Origin: Megachile rotundata
Lineage: Eukaryota > Arthropoda > Insecta > Hymenoptera > Megachilidae
Reading direction: 5' to 3'
Assembly (NCBI RefSeq): GCF_050947335.1
Contig: NW_027474073.1
Coordinates: 1 to 64,000, forward strand
Length of the DNA stretch: 64,000 nt
Below, one piece after another: positions 17,763-32,701 of the stretch. Position 1 is the first letter of the stretch, and every line of letters begins with the position of its first letter. The position numbers were made by a program, and so were the translations under genes. Below the pieces are notes generated by a model. It was given only the letters and a program-made list of their open reading frames with translations. It had not been told where the DNA came from and searched no databases.

Positions 17763-19588
17763 ATGCTTATATGATCGATAGAACGACAAATACTATACTT
17801 ACTACTCTTATTATTATCAATCTAACTCATATTATTAGCCATATTATGCTTATATGATCGATAGAACGACAATTACTATACTCACTACTCTTAGTATTTT
17901 CAATCTAACTCATATTATTAGCCATATTATTATTATATGATCGATAGAACGAGAATTACTCTACTCACTACTCTTAGTATTATCAATCTAACTCATATTA
18001 TTAGCCATATTATGCTTATATTATCGATAGGACGACTTTTACTATACTTATTACTCTTATTATTATCAATCTAACTCATATTATTAGCCATATTATGGTT
18101 AAATGATCGATAGAACGACAATTACTATACTTATTACTCTTATTATTATCAATCTAACTCGTATTATTAGCCATATTATGCTTATATGATCGATAGAACG
18201 ACAAATACTATACTTACTACTCTTATTATTATCAATCTAACTCATATTATTAGCCATATTATGCTTATATGATCGATAGAACGACAATTGCTATACTTAT
18301 TACTCTTATTATTATCAATCTAACTCATATTATTAGCCATATTATGGTTAAATGATCGATAGAACGACAATTACTATACTTATTACTCTTATTATTATGA
18401 ATCTAACTCGTATTATTAGCCATATTATGCTTATATGATCGATAGAACGAGAATTACTATACTCACTACCCTTAGTATTATCAATCTAACTCATATTATT
18501 AGCCATATTATGCTTATATTATCGATAGAACGACTATTACTATACTTATTACTCTTATTATTATCAATCTAACTCATATTATTAGCCATATTATGGTTAA
18601 ATGATCGATAGAACGACAATTACTATACTTATTACTCTTATTATTATCAATCTAACTCGTATTATTAGCCATATTATGCTTATATGATCGATAGAACGAC
18701 AAATACTATACTTACTACTCTTATTATTATCAATCTAACTCATATTATTAGCCATATTATGCTTATATGATCGATAGAACGACAATTGCTATACTTATTA
18801 CTCTTATTATTATCAATCTAACTCATATTATTAGCCATATTATGGTTAAATGATCGATAGAACGACAATTACTATACTTATTACTCTTATTATTATGAAT
18901 CTAACTCGTATTATTAGCCATATTATGCTTATATGATCGATAGAACGACAAATACTATACTTACTACTCTTATTATTATCAATCTAACTCATATTATTAG
19001 CCATATTATGCTTATATGATCGATAGAACGACAATTACTATACTCACTACTCTTAGTATTTTCAATCTAACTCATATTATTAGCCATATTATTATTATAT
19101 GATCGATAGAACGAGAATTACTCTACTCACTACTCTTAGTATTATCAATCTAACTCATATTATTAGCCATATTATGCTTATATTATCGATAGGACGACTT
19201 TTACTATACTTATTACTCTTATTATTATCAATCTAACTCATATTATTAGCCATATTATGGTTAAATGATCGATAGAACGACAATTACTATACTTATTACT
19301 CTTATTATTATCAATCTAACTCGTATTATTAGCCATATTATGCTTATATGATCGATAGAACGACAAATACTATACTTACTACTCTTATTATTATCAATCT
19401 AACTCATATTATTAGCCATATTATGCTTATATGATCGATAGAACGACAATTGCTATACTTATTACTCTTATTATTATCAATCTAACTCATATTATTAGCC
19501 ATATTATGGTTAAATGATCGATAGAACGACAATTACTATACTTATTACTCTTATTATTATCAATCTAACTCGTATTATTAGCCATATT
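17265..19588 (+). repeat. Tandem duplication of 14 monomers (1162 bp x 2)
   Basis: Units 17265-18426 and 18427-19588. Landmarks spaced exactly 1162 bp apart are CGAGAATTAC at 17286 and 18448, AGTATTTTC at 17893 and 19055, and GGACGACTTTT at 18030 and 19192. The only difference I noticed is GAATC against CAATC near the right end. Copy 1 has a single version, so this is either a gain in copy 2 or part of a loss in copy 1. Confidence 0.85.
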
Positions 19589-20999
19589 ATGCTTATATGA
19601 TCGATAGAACGACAAATACTATACTTACTACTCCTATTATTATCAATCTAACTCATATTATTAGCCATATTATGCTTATATTATCGATAGAACGACAATT
19701 ACTATACTTATTACTGTTATTATTATAAATCTTACTCATATTATTAGCCATATTATGCTTAAATGACCGATAGAACGACAATTACTATACTTATTACTCT
19801 TATTATTATTAATCTAACTCATATTATTACCCATATTATGCTGATATGATCGATAGAACGACAAATACTATACTTATTACTCTTATTATTATCAATCTAA
19901 CTCATATTATTAACCATATTATGCAGATATGATCGATAGAACGACAATTACTATACTTATTACTCTTATTATTATCATTCTAACTCATATTATTAACCAT
20001 ATTATGCTTATATGATCGATAGAACGACAGTTACTATACTTATTACTCTTATTATTATCAATCTAACTCGTATTATTAGCCATATTATGCTTAAATGATC
20101 GATAGAACGACAATTACTATACTTATTACTGTTATTATTATGAATCCAACTCATAATATTAACCATATTATGCAGATATGATCGATAGAACTACAATTAC
20201 TATACTCATTACTCTTATTATTATCTATCTAACTCATATTATTAGCCATATTATGCTTATATTATCGATAGAACGACGAATACTATACTTATTACTCTTA
20301 TTATTATCAATCTAACTCATATTATTAGCTATATTATGGTTAAATGATCGATAGAACGACAATTACTATACTTATTACTCTTATTATTATCAATCTAACT
20401 CGTATTATTAGCCATATTATGCTTATATGATCGATAGAACGACAATTACTGTACTCACTACTCTTAGTATTATCAATCTAACTCATATTATTAGCCATAT
20501 TATGCTTATATTATCGATAGAACGACAATTACTGTACTTATTACTGCTATTATTATCAATCTAACTCATATTATTAGCCATATTATGCTTATATGATCGA
20601 TGGAATGAGAATTACTGTACTCACTACTCTTAGTATTATCACTCTAACTCATATTATTAGCCATATTATGGTTAAATGATCGATAGAACGACAATTACTA
20701 TACTTATTACTCTTATTATTATCAATCTAACTCGTATTATTAGCCATATTATGCTTATATGATCGATAGAACGACAATTACTGTACTCACTACTCTTAGT
20801 ATTATCAATCTAACTCATATTATTAGCCATATTATGCTTATATTATCGATAGAACGACAATTACTGTACTTATTACTGCTATTATTATCAATCTAACTCA
20901 TATTATTAGCCATATTATGCTTATATGATCGATGGAATGAGAATTACTGTACTCACTACTCTTAGTATTATCACTCTAACTCATATTATTAGCCATATT
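18095..20999 (+). repeat. 35-monomer segment present in copy 2, absent from copy 1
   Basis: Aligning 1-9794 to 9795-22493 leaves exactly 2905 bp (35 x 83) unmatched here; the corresponding joint in copy 1 is at 8300/8301. The segment holds the second unit of the 14-monomer duplication and then 19589-20999, which includes two A18G/C22T/C25G monomers 332 bp apart (near 20598 and 20930). The part near 19631-20990 is found again at 28678-30037 and at about 44530-45900. Confidence 0.85.
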
Positions 21000-22493
21000 A
21001 TGCTTATATGATCGATAGAACGACAATTACTATACTTATTACTCTTATTATTATGAATCTAACTCATGTTATTAGCCATATTGTGCTAATATGAGAGATA
21101 GAACGACGATTACTATATTTATTACACTCACTATTATCAATCTAACTCATATTATTAACCATATTATGCAGATATGATCGATAGAACGACAATTACTATA
21201 CTCATTACTCTTATTATTATCAATCCAACTCATGCTATTAGCCATATTATGGTTATATGATCGATATAACGACAATTACTATACTTATTACTCTTATTAT
21301 TATCAATCTAACTCATACTGTTAACCATATTATGCAGATATGATCGATAGAACGACAATTACTATACTCATTACTCTTATTATTATCAATCTAACTCATA
21401 TTATTAGCCATATTGTGCTTATATGATCGATTGAACGACAATTACTATACTTATTACTCTTATTATTATCAATCTAACTCGTATTATTAGCCATATTATG
21501 CTTATATGATCGATAGAACGACAAATACTATACTTATTACTCTTATTATTATCAATCTAACTCATATTATTAACCATATTATGCTAATATGATCGACAGA
21601 ACGACAATTACTATACTTATTACACTCACTATTATCAATCTAACTCATATTATTGACCATATTATGCAGATATGATCGATAGCACGACATCTACTATACT
21701 TATTACTCTTATTATTATCAACCTAACTCATATTATTAGCCATATTATGCTTATATGATCGATAGAACGACAATTGCTATACTTATTACTCTTATTATTA
21801 TCAATCTAACTCATATTATTAGCCATATTAAGGTTAAATGATCGATAGAACGACAATTACTATACTTATTACTCTTATTATTATCAATCTAACTCGTATT
21901 ATTAGCCATATTATGCTTATATGATCGATAGAACGACAAATACTATACTTACTACTCCTATTATTATCAATCTAACTCATATTATTAGCCATATTATGCT
22001 TATATGATCGATAGAACGACAATTACTATACTCACTACTCTTAGTATTTTCAATCTAACTCATATTATTAGCCATATTATTATTATATGATCGATAGAAC
22101 TCGAATTACTCTACTCACTACTCTTAGTATTATCAATCTAACTCATATTATTAGCCATATTATGTTTATATTATCGATAGAACGACAATTACTATACTTA
22201 TTACTGTTATTAATATAAATCTTACTCATATTATTAGCCATATTATGCTTAAATGACCGATAGAACGACAATTACTATACTTATTACTCTTATTATTATT
22301 AATCTAACTCATATTATTACCCATATTATGCTGATATGATCGATAGAACGACAAATACTATACTTATTACTCTTATTATTATCAATCTAACTCATATTAT
22401 TAACCATATTATGCAGATATGATAGATAGAACGACAATTACTATACTTATTACTCTTATTATTATCATTCTAACTCATATTATTAACCATATT

Positions 22494-25400
22494 ATGCTTA
22501 TATGATCGATAGAACGACAGTTACTATACTTATTACTGTTATTATTATCAATCTAACTCGTATTATTAGCCATATTATGCTTATATGATCGATAGAACGA
22601 CAATTACTGTACTCACTACTCTTAGTGTTATCAATCTAACTCATATTATTAGCCATATTATGCTTATATGATCGATGGAATGAGAATTACTGTACTCACT
22701 ACTCTTAGTATTATCACTCTAACTCATATTATTAGCCATATTATGCTTATATGATCGATAGAACGACAATTACTATACTCATTACTCTTATTATTATCAA
22801 TCTAACTCATATTATTAGCCATATTGTGCTTATATGATCGATAGAACGACAATTACTATACTTATTACTCTTATTATTATCAATCTAACTCGTATTATTA
22901 GCCATATTATGCTTATATGATCGATAGAACGACAAATACTATACTTATTACTCTTATTATTATCAATCTAACTCATATTATTAACCATATTATGCTAATA
23001 TGATCGACGGAACGACAATTACTATACTTATTACACTCACTATTATCAATCTAACTCATATTATTGACCATATTATGCAGATATGATCGATAGCACGACA
23101 TCTACTATACTTATTACCCTTATTATTATCAACCTAACTCATATTATTAGCCATATTATGCTTACATGATCGATAGAACGACAATTACTATACTTATTAT
23201 TCTTATTTTTATCAACCCAACTCATATTATTCGCCATATTATGCTTAAATGATCGATAGAACGACAATTACTATACTTATTACTCTTATTATTATGAATC
23301 TTACTCATATTATTAGCCATGTTATGCTTATATGATCGATAGAACTACAATTACTATACTCATTACTCTTATTATTATCAATCCAACTCATATTATTACC
23401 CATATTATGCTGATATGATCGATAGAACGACATTCACTATACTTATTACACTCACTATTATCAATCTAACTCACATTATTAACCATATTATGCAGATATG
23501 ATCGATAGAACGACAATTACTATACTTATTACTCTTATTATTATCATTCTAACTCATATTATTAACCATATTATGCTTATATTATCGATAGAACGACAAT
23601 TACTATACTTATTACTGTTATTATTATCAATCTAACTCATATTATTAGCCATATTATGCTTATATGATCGATAGAATGAGAATTACTATACTCACTACTC
23701 TTAGTATTATCACTCTAACTCATATTATTAGCCTTATTATGCTTATATGATCGATAGAACGACAATTACTGTACTTATTACTCTTATTATTATCAATCTA
23801 ACTCATATTATTAGCCATATTATGCTTATATGATCGATAGAACGAGAATTACTATACTCACTACTCTTAGTATTATCAATCTAACTCATATTATTAGCCA
23901 TATTATGGTTATATTATCGATAGGACGACAATTACTATACTTATTACTGTTATTATTATGAATCTAACTCATATTATTAACCATATTATGCAGATATGAT
24001 CGATAGAACGAGAATTACTATACTCACTACTCTTAGTATTATCAATCTAACTCATATTATTAGCCATATTATGGTTATATTATCGATAGAACGACAATTA
24101 CTATACTTATTACTGTTATTATTATGAATCTAACTCATATTATTAACCATATTATGCAGATATGATCGATAGGACTACAATTACTATACTCATTACTCTT
24201 ATTATTATCTATCTAACTCATATTATTAGCCATATTATGCTTATATGATCGATAGAACTACAATTACTATACTTATTACTCTTATTATTATCAATCCAAC
24301 TCATATTATTAGCCATATTATGCTTATATGATCGATAGAACGAGAATTACTATACTCACTACCCTTAGTATTATCAATCTAACTCATATTATTAGCCATA
24401 TTATGCTTATATTATCGATAGAACGACTATTACTATACTTATTACTCTTATTATTATCAATCTAACTCATATTATTAGCCATATTATGGTTAAATGATCG
24501 ATAGAACGACAATTACTATACTTATTACTCTTATTATTATCAATCTAACTCGTATTATTAGCCATATTATGCTTATATGATCGATAGAACGACAAATACT
24601 ATACTTACTACTCTTATTATTATCAATCTAACTCATATTATTAGCCATATTATGCTTATATGATCGATAGAACGACAATTGCTATACTTATTACTCTTAT
24701 TATTATCAATCTAACTCATATTATTAGCCATATTATGGTTAAATGATCGATAGAACGACAATTACTATACTTATTACTCTTATTATTATGAATCTAACTC
24801 GTATTATTAGCCATATTATGCTTATATGATCGATAGAACGACAAATACTATACTTACTACTCTTATTATTATCAATCTAACTCATATTATTAGCCATATT
24901 ATGCTTATATGATCGATAGAACGACAATTACTATACTCACTACTCTTAGTATTTTCAATCTAACTCATATTATTAGCCATATTATTATTATATGATCGAT
25001 AGAACGAGAATTACTCTACTCACTACTCTTAGTATTATCAATCTAACTCATATTATTAGCCATATTATGCTTATATTATCGATAGGACGACTTTTACTAT
25101 ACTTATTACTCTTATTATTATCAATCTAACTCATATTATTAGCCATATTATGGTTAAATGATCGATAGAACGACAATTACTATACTAATTACTCTTATTA
25201 TTATCAATCTAACTCGTATTATTAGCCATATTATGCTTATATGATCGATAGAACGACAAATACTATACTTACTACTCTTATTATTATCAATCTAACTCAT
25301 ATTATTAGCCATATTATGCTTATATGATCGATAGAACGACAATTGCTATACTTATTACTCTTATTATTATCAATCTAACTCATATTATTAGCCATATTAT

Positions 25401-28400
25401 GGTTAAATGATCGATAGAACGACAATCACTATACTTATTACTCTTATTATTATCAATCTAACTCGTATTATTAGCCATATTATGCTTATATGATCGATAG
25501 AACGACAAATACTATACTTACTACTCCTATTATTATCAATCTAACTCATATTATTAGCCATATTATGCTTATATGATCGATAGAACGACAATTACTATAC
25601 TCACTACTCTTAGTATTTTCAATCTAACTCATATTATTAGCCATATTATTATTATATGATCGATAGAACGAGAATTACTCTACTCACTACTCTTAGTATT
25701 ATCAATCTAACTCATATTATTAGCCATATTATGCTTATATTATCGATAGAACGACAATTACTATACTTATTACTGTTATTATTATAAATCTTACTCATAT
25801 TATTAGCCATATTATGCTTAAATGACCGATAGAACGACAATTACTATACTTATTACTCTTATTATTATTAATCTAACTCATATTATTACCCATATTATGC
25901 TGATATGATCGATAGAACGACAAATACTATACTTATTACTCTTATTATTATCAATCTAACTCATATTATTAACCATATTATGCAGATATGATAGATAGAA
26001 CGACAATTACTATACTTATTACTCTTATTATTATCATTCTAACTCATATTATTAACCATATTATGCTTATATGATCGATAGAACGACAGTTACTATACTT
26101 ATTACTCTTATTATTATCAATCTAACTCGTATTATTAGCCATATTATGCTTATATGATCGATAGAACGACAATTACTGTACTCACTACTCTTAGTGTTAT
26201 CAATCTAACTCATATTATTAGCCATATTATGCTTATATTATCGATAGAACGACAATTACTGTACTTATTACTGCTATTATTATCAATCTAACTCATATTA
26301 TTAGCCATATTATGCTTATATGATCGATGGAATGAGAATTACTGTACTCACTACTCTTAGTATTATCACTCTAACTCATATTATTAGCCATATTATGCTT
26401 ATATGATCGATAGAACGACAATTACTATACTCATTACTCTTATTATTATCAATCCAACTCATGCTATTAGCCATATTATGGTTATATGATCGATATAACG
26501 ACAATTACTATACTTATTACTCTTATTATTATCAATCTAACTCATACTGTTAACCATATTATGCAGATATGATCGATAGAACGACAATTACTATACTCAT
26601 TACTCTTATTATTATCAATCTAACTCATATTATTAGCCATATTGTGCTTATATGATCGATAGAACGACAATTACTATACTTATTACTCTTATTATTATCA
26701 ATCTAACTCGTATTATTAGCCATATTATGCTTATATGATCGATAGAACGACAAATACTATACTTATTACTCTTATTATTATCAATCTAACTCATATTATT
26801 AACCATATTATGCTAATATGATCGACAGAACGACAATTACTATACTTATTACACTCACTATTATCAATCTAACTCATATTATTGACCATATTATGCAGAT
26901 ATGATCGATAGCACGACATCTACTATACTTATTACTCTTATTATTATCAACCTAACTCATATTATTAGCCATATTATGCTTACATGATCGATAGAACGAC
27001 AATTACTATACTTATTATTCTTATTTTTATCAACCCAACTCATATTATTCGCCATATTATGCTTAAATGATCGATAGAACGACAATTACTATACTTATTA
27101 CTCTTATTATTATGAATCTTACTCATATTATTAGCCATGTTATGCTTATATGATCGATAGAACTACAATTACTATACTCATTACTCTTATTATTATCAAT
27201 CCAACTCATATTATTACCCATATTATGCTGATATGATCGATAGAACGACATTCACTATACTTATTACACTCACTATTATCAATCTAACTCACATTATTAA
27301 CCATATTATGCAGATATGATCGATAGAACGACAATTACTATACTTATTACTCTTATTATTATCATTCTAACTCATATTATTAACCATATTATGCTTATAT
27401 GATCGATAGAACGACAATTACTATACTTATTACTGTTATTATTATCAATCTAACTCATATTATTAGCCATATTATGCTTATATGATCGATAGAATGAGAA
27501 TTACTATACTCACTACTCTTAGTATTATCACTCTAACTCATATTATTAGCCTTATTATGCTTATATGATCGATAGAACGACAATTACTGTACTTATTACT
27601 CTTATTATTATCAATCTAACTCATATTATTAGCCATATTATGCTTATATGATCGATAGAACGAGAATTACTATACTCACTACTCTTAGTATTATCAATCT
27701 AACTCATATTATTAGCCATATTATGGTTATATTATCGATAGAACGACAATTACTATACTTATTACTGTTATTATTATGAATCTAACTCATATTATTAACC
27801 ATATTATGCAGATATGATCGATAGAACGAGAATTACTATACTCACTACTCTTAGTATTATCAATCTAACTCATATTATTAGCCATATTATGGTTATATTA
27901 TCGATAGAACGACAATTACTATACTTATTACTGTTATTATTATGAATCTAACTCATATTATTAACCATATTATGCAGATATGATCGATAGGACTACAATT
28001 ACTATACTCATTACTCTTATTATTATCTATCTAACTCATATTATTAGCCATATTATGCTTATATGATCGATAGAACTACAATTACTATACTTATTACTCC
28101 TATTATTATCAATCCAACTCATATTATTAGCCATATTATGCTTATATGATCGATAGAACGAGAATTACTGTACTCACTACCCTTAGTATTATCAATCTAA
28201 CTCATATTATTAGCCATATTATGCTTATATTATCGATAGAACGACTATTACTATACTTATTACTCTTATTATTATCAATCTAACTCATATTATTAGCCAT
28301 ATTATGGTTAAATGATCGATAGAACGACAATTACTATACTTATTACTCTTATTATTATCAATCTAACTCGTATTATTAGCCATATTATGCTTATATGATC

Positions 28401-30793
28401 GATAGAACGACAAATACTATACTTACTACTCTTATTATTATCAATCTAACTCATATTATTAGCCATATTATGCTTATATGATCGATAGAACGACAATTGC
28501 TATACTTATTACTCTTATTATTATCAATCTAACTCATATTATTAGCCATATTATGGTTAAATGATCGATAGAACGACAATTACTATACTTATTACTCTTA
28601 TTATTATCAATCTAACTCGTATTATTAGCCATATTATGCTTATATGATCGATAGAACGACAATTACTATACTTACTACTCCTATTATTATCAATCTAACT
28701 CATATTATTAGCCATATTATGCTTATATTATCGATAGAACGACAATTACTATACTTATTACTGTTATTATTATAAATCTTACTCATATTATTAGCCATAT
28801 TATGCTTAAATGACCGATAGAACGACAATTACTATACTTATTACTCTTATTATTATTAATCTAACTCATATTATTACCCATATTATGCTGATATGATCGA
28901 TAGAACGACAAATACTATACTTATTACTCTTATTATTATCAATCTAACTCATATTATTAACCATATTATGCAGATATGATCGATAGAACGACAATTACTA
29001 TACTTATTACTCTTATTATTATCATTCTAACTCATATTATTAACCATATTATGCTTATATGATCGATAGAACGACAGTTACTATACTTATTACTCTTATT
29101 ATTATCAATCCAACTCGTATTATTAGCCATATTATGCTTAAATGATCGATAGAACGACAATTACTATACTTATTACTGTTATTATTATGAATCCAACTCA
29201 TAATATTAACCATATTATGCAGATATGATCGATAGAACTACAATTACTATACTCATTACTCTTATTATTATCTATCTAACTCATATTATTAGCCATATTA
29301 TGCTTATATTATCGATAGAACGACGAATACTATACTTATTACTCTTATTATTATCAATCTAACTCATATTATTAGCTATATTATGGTTAAATGATCGATA
29401 GAACGACAATTACTATACTTATTACTCTTATTATTATCAATCTAACTCGTATTATTAGCCATATTATGCTTATATGATCGATAGAACGACAATTACTGTA
29501 CTCACTACTCATAGTATTATCAATCTAACTCATATTATTAGCCATATTATGCTTATATTATCGATAGAACGACAATTACTGTACTTATTACTGCTATTAT
29601 TATCAATCTAACTCATATTATTAGCCATATTATGCTTATATGATCGATGGAATGAGAATTACTGTACTCACTACTCTTAGTATTATCACTCTAACTCATA
29701 TTATTAGCCATATTATGGTTAAATGATCGATAGAACGACAATTACTATACTTATTACTCTTATTATTATCAATCTAACTCGTATTATTAGCCATATTATG
29801 CTTATATGATCGATAGAACGACAATTACTGTACTCACTACTCTTAGTATTATCAATCTAACTCATATTATTAGCCATATTATGCTTATATTATCGATAGA
29901 ACGACAATTACTGTACTTATTACTGCTATTATTATCAATCTAACTCATATTATTAGCCATATTATGCTTATATGATCGATGGAATGAGAATTACTGTACT
30001 CACTACTCTTAGTATTATCACTCTAACTCATATTATTAGCCATATTATGCTTATATGATCGATAGAACGACAATTACTATACTTATTACTCTTATTATTA
30101 TGAATCTAACTCATGTTATTAGCCATATTGTGCTAATATGAGCGATAGAACGACAATTACTATATTTATTACACTCACTATTATCAATCTAACTCATATT
30201 ATTAACCATATTATGCAGATATGATCGATAGAACGACAATTACTATACTCATTACTCTTATTATTATCAATCCAACTCATGCTATTAGCCATATTATGGT
30301 TATATGATCGATATAACGACAATTACTATACTTATTACTCTTATTATTATCAATCTAACTCATACTGTTAACCATATTATGCAGATATGATCGATAGAAC
30401 GACAATTACTATACTCATTACTCTTATTATTATCAATCTAACTCATATTATTAGCCATATTGTGCTTATATGATCGATAGAACGACAATTACTATACTTA
30501 TTACTCTTATTATTATCAATCTAACTCGTATTATTAGCCATATTATGCTTATATGATCGATAGAACGACAAATACTATACTTATTACTCTTATTATTATC
30601 AATCTAACTCATATTATTAACCATATTATGCTAATATGATCGACAGAACGACAATTACTATACTTATTACACTCACTATTATCAATCTAACTCATATTAT
30701 TGACCATATTATGCAGATATGATCGATAGCACGACATCTACTATACTTATTACTCTTATTATTATCAACCTAACTCATATTATTAGCCATATT
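22494..30793 (+). repeat. Higher-order repeat, copy 3 (100 monomers, rearranged)
   Basis: This starts as a near-perfect copy of 9795-11952. It gains five monomers at 24652-25066, so the offset to copy 2 changes from 12,699 to 13,114, and it loses two monomers near 26400-26440 relative to 13280-13500. From about 26400 to 28670 it resembles an earlier part of the unit (about 9880-12150, offset 16,517). From about 28678 it resembles 19631-21760 (offset 9047). The copy is therefore a mosaic of segments of the copy 2 type joined in register. The exact exchange points cannot be fixed because the flanks are near-identical. Confidence 0.82.
24652..25066 (+). repeat. Five-monomer insertion in copy 3
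   Basis: 415 bp (5 x 83) between positions equivalent to 11952 and 11953. The five monomers (A30G; C4G/T8A with C56G; T28A; a TTTTC unit; and an ATTATTATATG unit) match, in order, monomers around 17600-18010. The same sequence order exists at 39760-40170 in copy 4, so copy 4 shares the inserted state. Confidence 0.8.
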
Positions 30794-32701
30794 ATGCTTA
30801 TATGATCGATAGAACGACAATTACTATACTTATTATTCTTATTTTTATCAACCCAACTCATATTATTCGCCATATTATGCTTAATGATCGATATAACGAC
30901 AATTACTATACTTATTACTCTTATTATTATGAATCTTACTCATATTATTAGCCATATTATGCTTATATGATCGATAGAACTACAATTACTATACTCATTA
31001 CTCTTATTATTATCAATCCAATTCATATTATTACCCATATTATGCTGATATGATCGATAGAACGACATTCACTATACTTATTACACTCACTATTATCAAT
31101 CTAACTCATATTATTAACCATATTATGCAGATATGATCGATAGAACGACAATTACTATACTTATTACTCTTATTATTATCATTCTAACTCATATTATTAA
31201 CCATATTATGCTTATATGATCGATAGAACGACAGTTACTATACTTATTATTAATAGTTTTATCAACCCAACTCATATTATTTGCCATATTATGCTTAAAT
31301 GACCGATAGAACGACAATTACTATACTTATTACTCTTATTATTATCAATCTAACTCATATTATTAGCCATATTATGCTTAAATGATCGATAGAACGACAA
31401 TTACTATACTTGTTACTGTTATTATTATGAATCTAACGCATATTATTAACCATATTATGCAGATATGATCGATAGAACGACAATTACTATACTCATTACT
31501 CTTATTATTATCAATCCAACTCATGCTATTAGCCATATTATGGTTATATGATCGATATAACGACAATTACTATACTTATTACTCTTATTATTATCAATCT
31601 AACTCATACTGTTAACCATATTATGCAGATATGATCGATAGAACGACAATTACTATACTCATTACTCTTATTATTATCAATCTAACTCATATTATTAGCC
31701 ATATTGTGCTTATATGATCGATAGAACGACAATTACTATACTTATTACTCTTATTATTATCAATCTAACTCGTATTATTAGCCATATTATGCTTATATGA
31801 TCGATAGAACGACAAATACTATACTTATTACTCTTATTATTATCAATCTAACTCATATTATTAACCATATTATGCTAATATGATCGACAGAACGACAATT
31901 ACTATACTTATTACACTCACTATTATCAATCTAACTCATATTATTGACCATATTATGCAGATATGATCGATAGCACGACATCTACTATACTTATTACTCT
32001 TATTATTATCAACCTAACTCATATTATTAGCCATATTATGCTTATATGATCGATAGAACGACAATTACTATACTTATTATTCTTATTTTTATCAACCCAA
32101 CTCATATTATTCGCCATATTATGCTTAAATGATCGATATAACGACAATTACTATACTTATTACTCTTATTATTATGAATCTTACTCATATTATTAGCCAT
32201 ATTATGCTTATATGATCGATAGAACTACAATTACTATACTCATTACTCTTATTATTATCAATCCAATTCATATTATTACCCATATTATGCTGATATGATC
32301 GATAGAACGACATTCACTATACTTATTACACTCACTATTATCAATCTAACTCATATTATTAACCATATTATGCAGATATGATCGATAGAACGACAATTAC
32401 TATACTTATTACTCTTATTATTATCATTCTAACTCATATTATTAACCATATTATGCTTATATGATCGATAGAACGACAGTTACTATACTTATTATTAATA
32501 GTTTTATCAACCCAACTCATATTATTTGCCATATTATGCTTAAATGACCGATAGAACGACAATTACTATACTTATTACTCTTATTATTATCAATCTAACT
32601 CATATTATTAGCCATATTATGCTTAAATGATCGATAGAACGACAATTACTATACTTGTTACTGTTATTATTATGAATCTAACGCATATTATTAACCATAT
32701 T
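30213..32701 (+). repeat. Tandem duplication of 15 monomers
   Basis: Units 30213-31456 (1244 bp, containing the 82-bp monomer) and 31457-32701 (1245 bp). The order of variants is the same in both. A third version begins at 33532, 2075 bp (25 monomers) after the second, and stays in step until about 35360. The 1-bp deletion near 30884 is present only in the first unit, so it arose after the duplication or was lost from the others by conversion. Confidence 0.8.
30877..30958 (+). repeat. 82-bp monomer (1-bp deletion)
   Basis: The unit reads GCTTAATGATCG where the otherwise matching unit 15 monomers downstream reads GCTTAAATGATCG, so one A near 30884 is missing. All unit starts before it are at 1+83n and all after it at 83n. 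This is the only uncompensated length change detected in the window. Confidence 0.92.

Larger units (their letters stand above)
9795..22493 (+). repeat. Higher-order repeat, copy 2 (153 monomers)
   Basis: 12,699 bp, exactly 153 monomers, and the fullest version of the higher-order unit here. The left part (9795-18094) matches 1-8300 and the right part (21000-22493) matches 8301-9794. The 2905 bp between (18095-20999) have no counterpart in copy 1. It contains two internal tandem duplications, of 6 monomers at 16767-17762 and 14 monomers at 17265-19588. Its start to about 11952 matches 22494-24651 with two differences that I noticed (near 23009 and 23118). Confidence 0.9.

Noticed and set aside
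31378..31566. 62-codon open frame on the minus strand
   Set aside because: It is a chance gap between stop codons across 2.3 satellite monomers, opens with TTG rather than ATG, has no recognisable domain and lies in fully repetitive DNA. 83 is not a multiple of 3, so the frame changes with every monomer.
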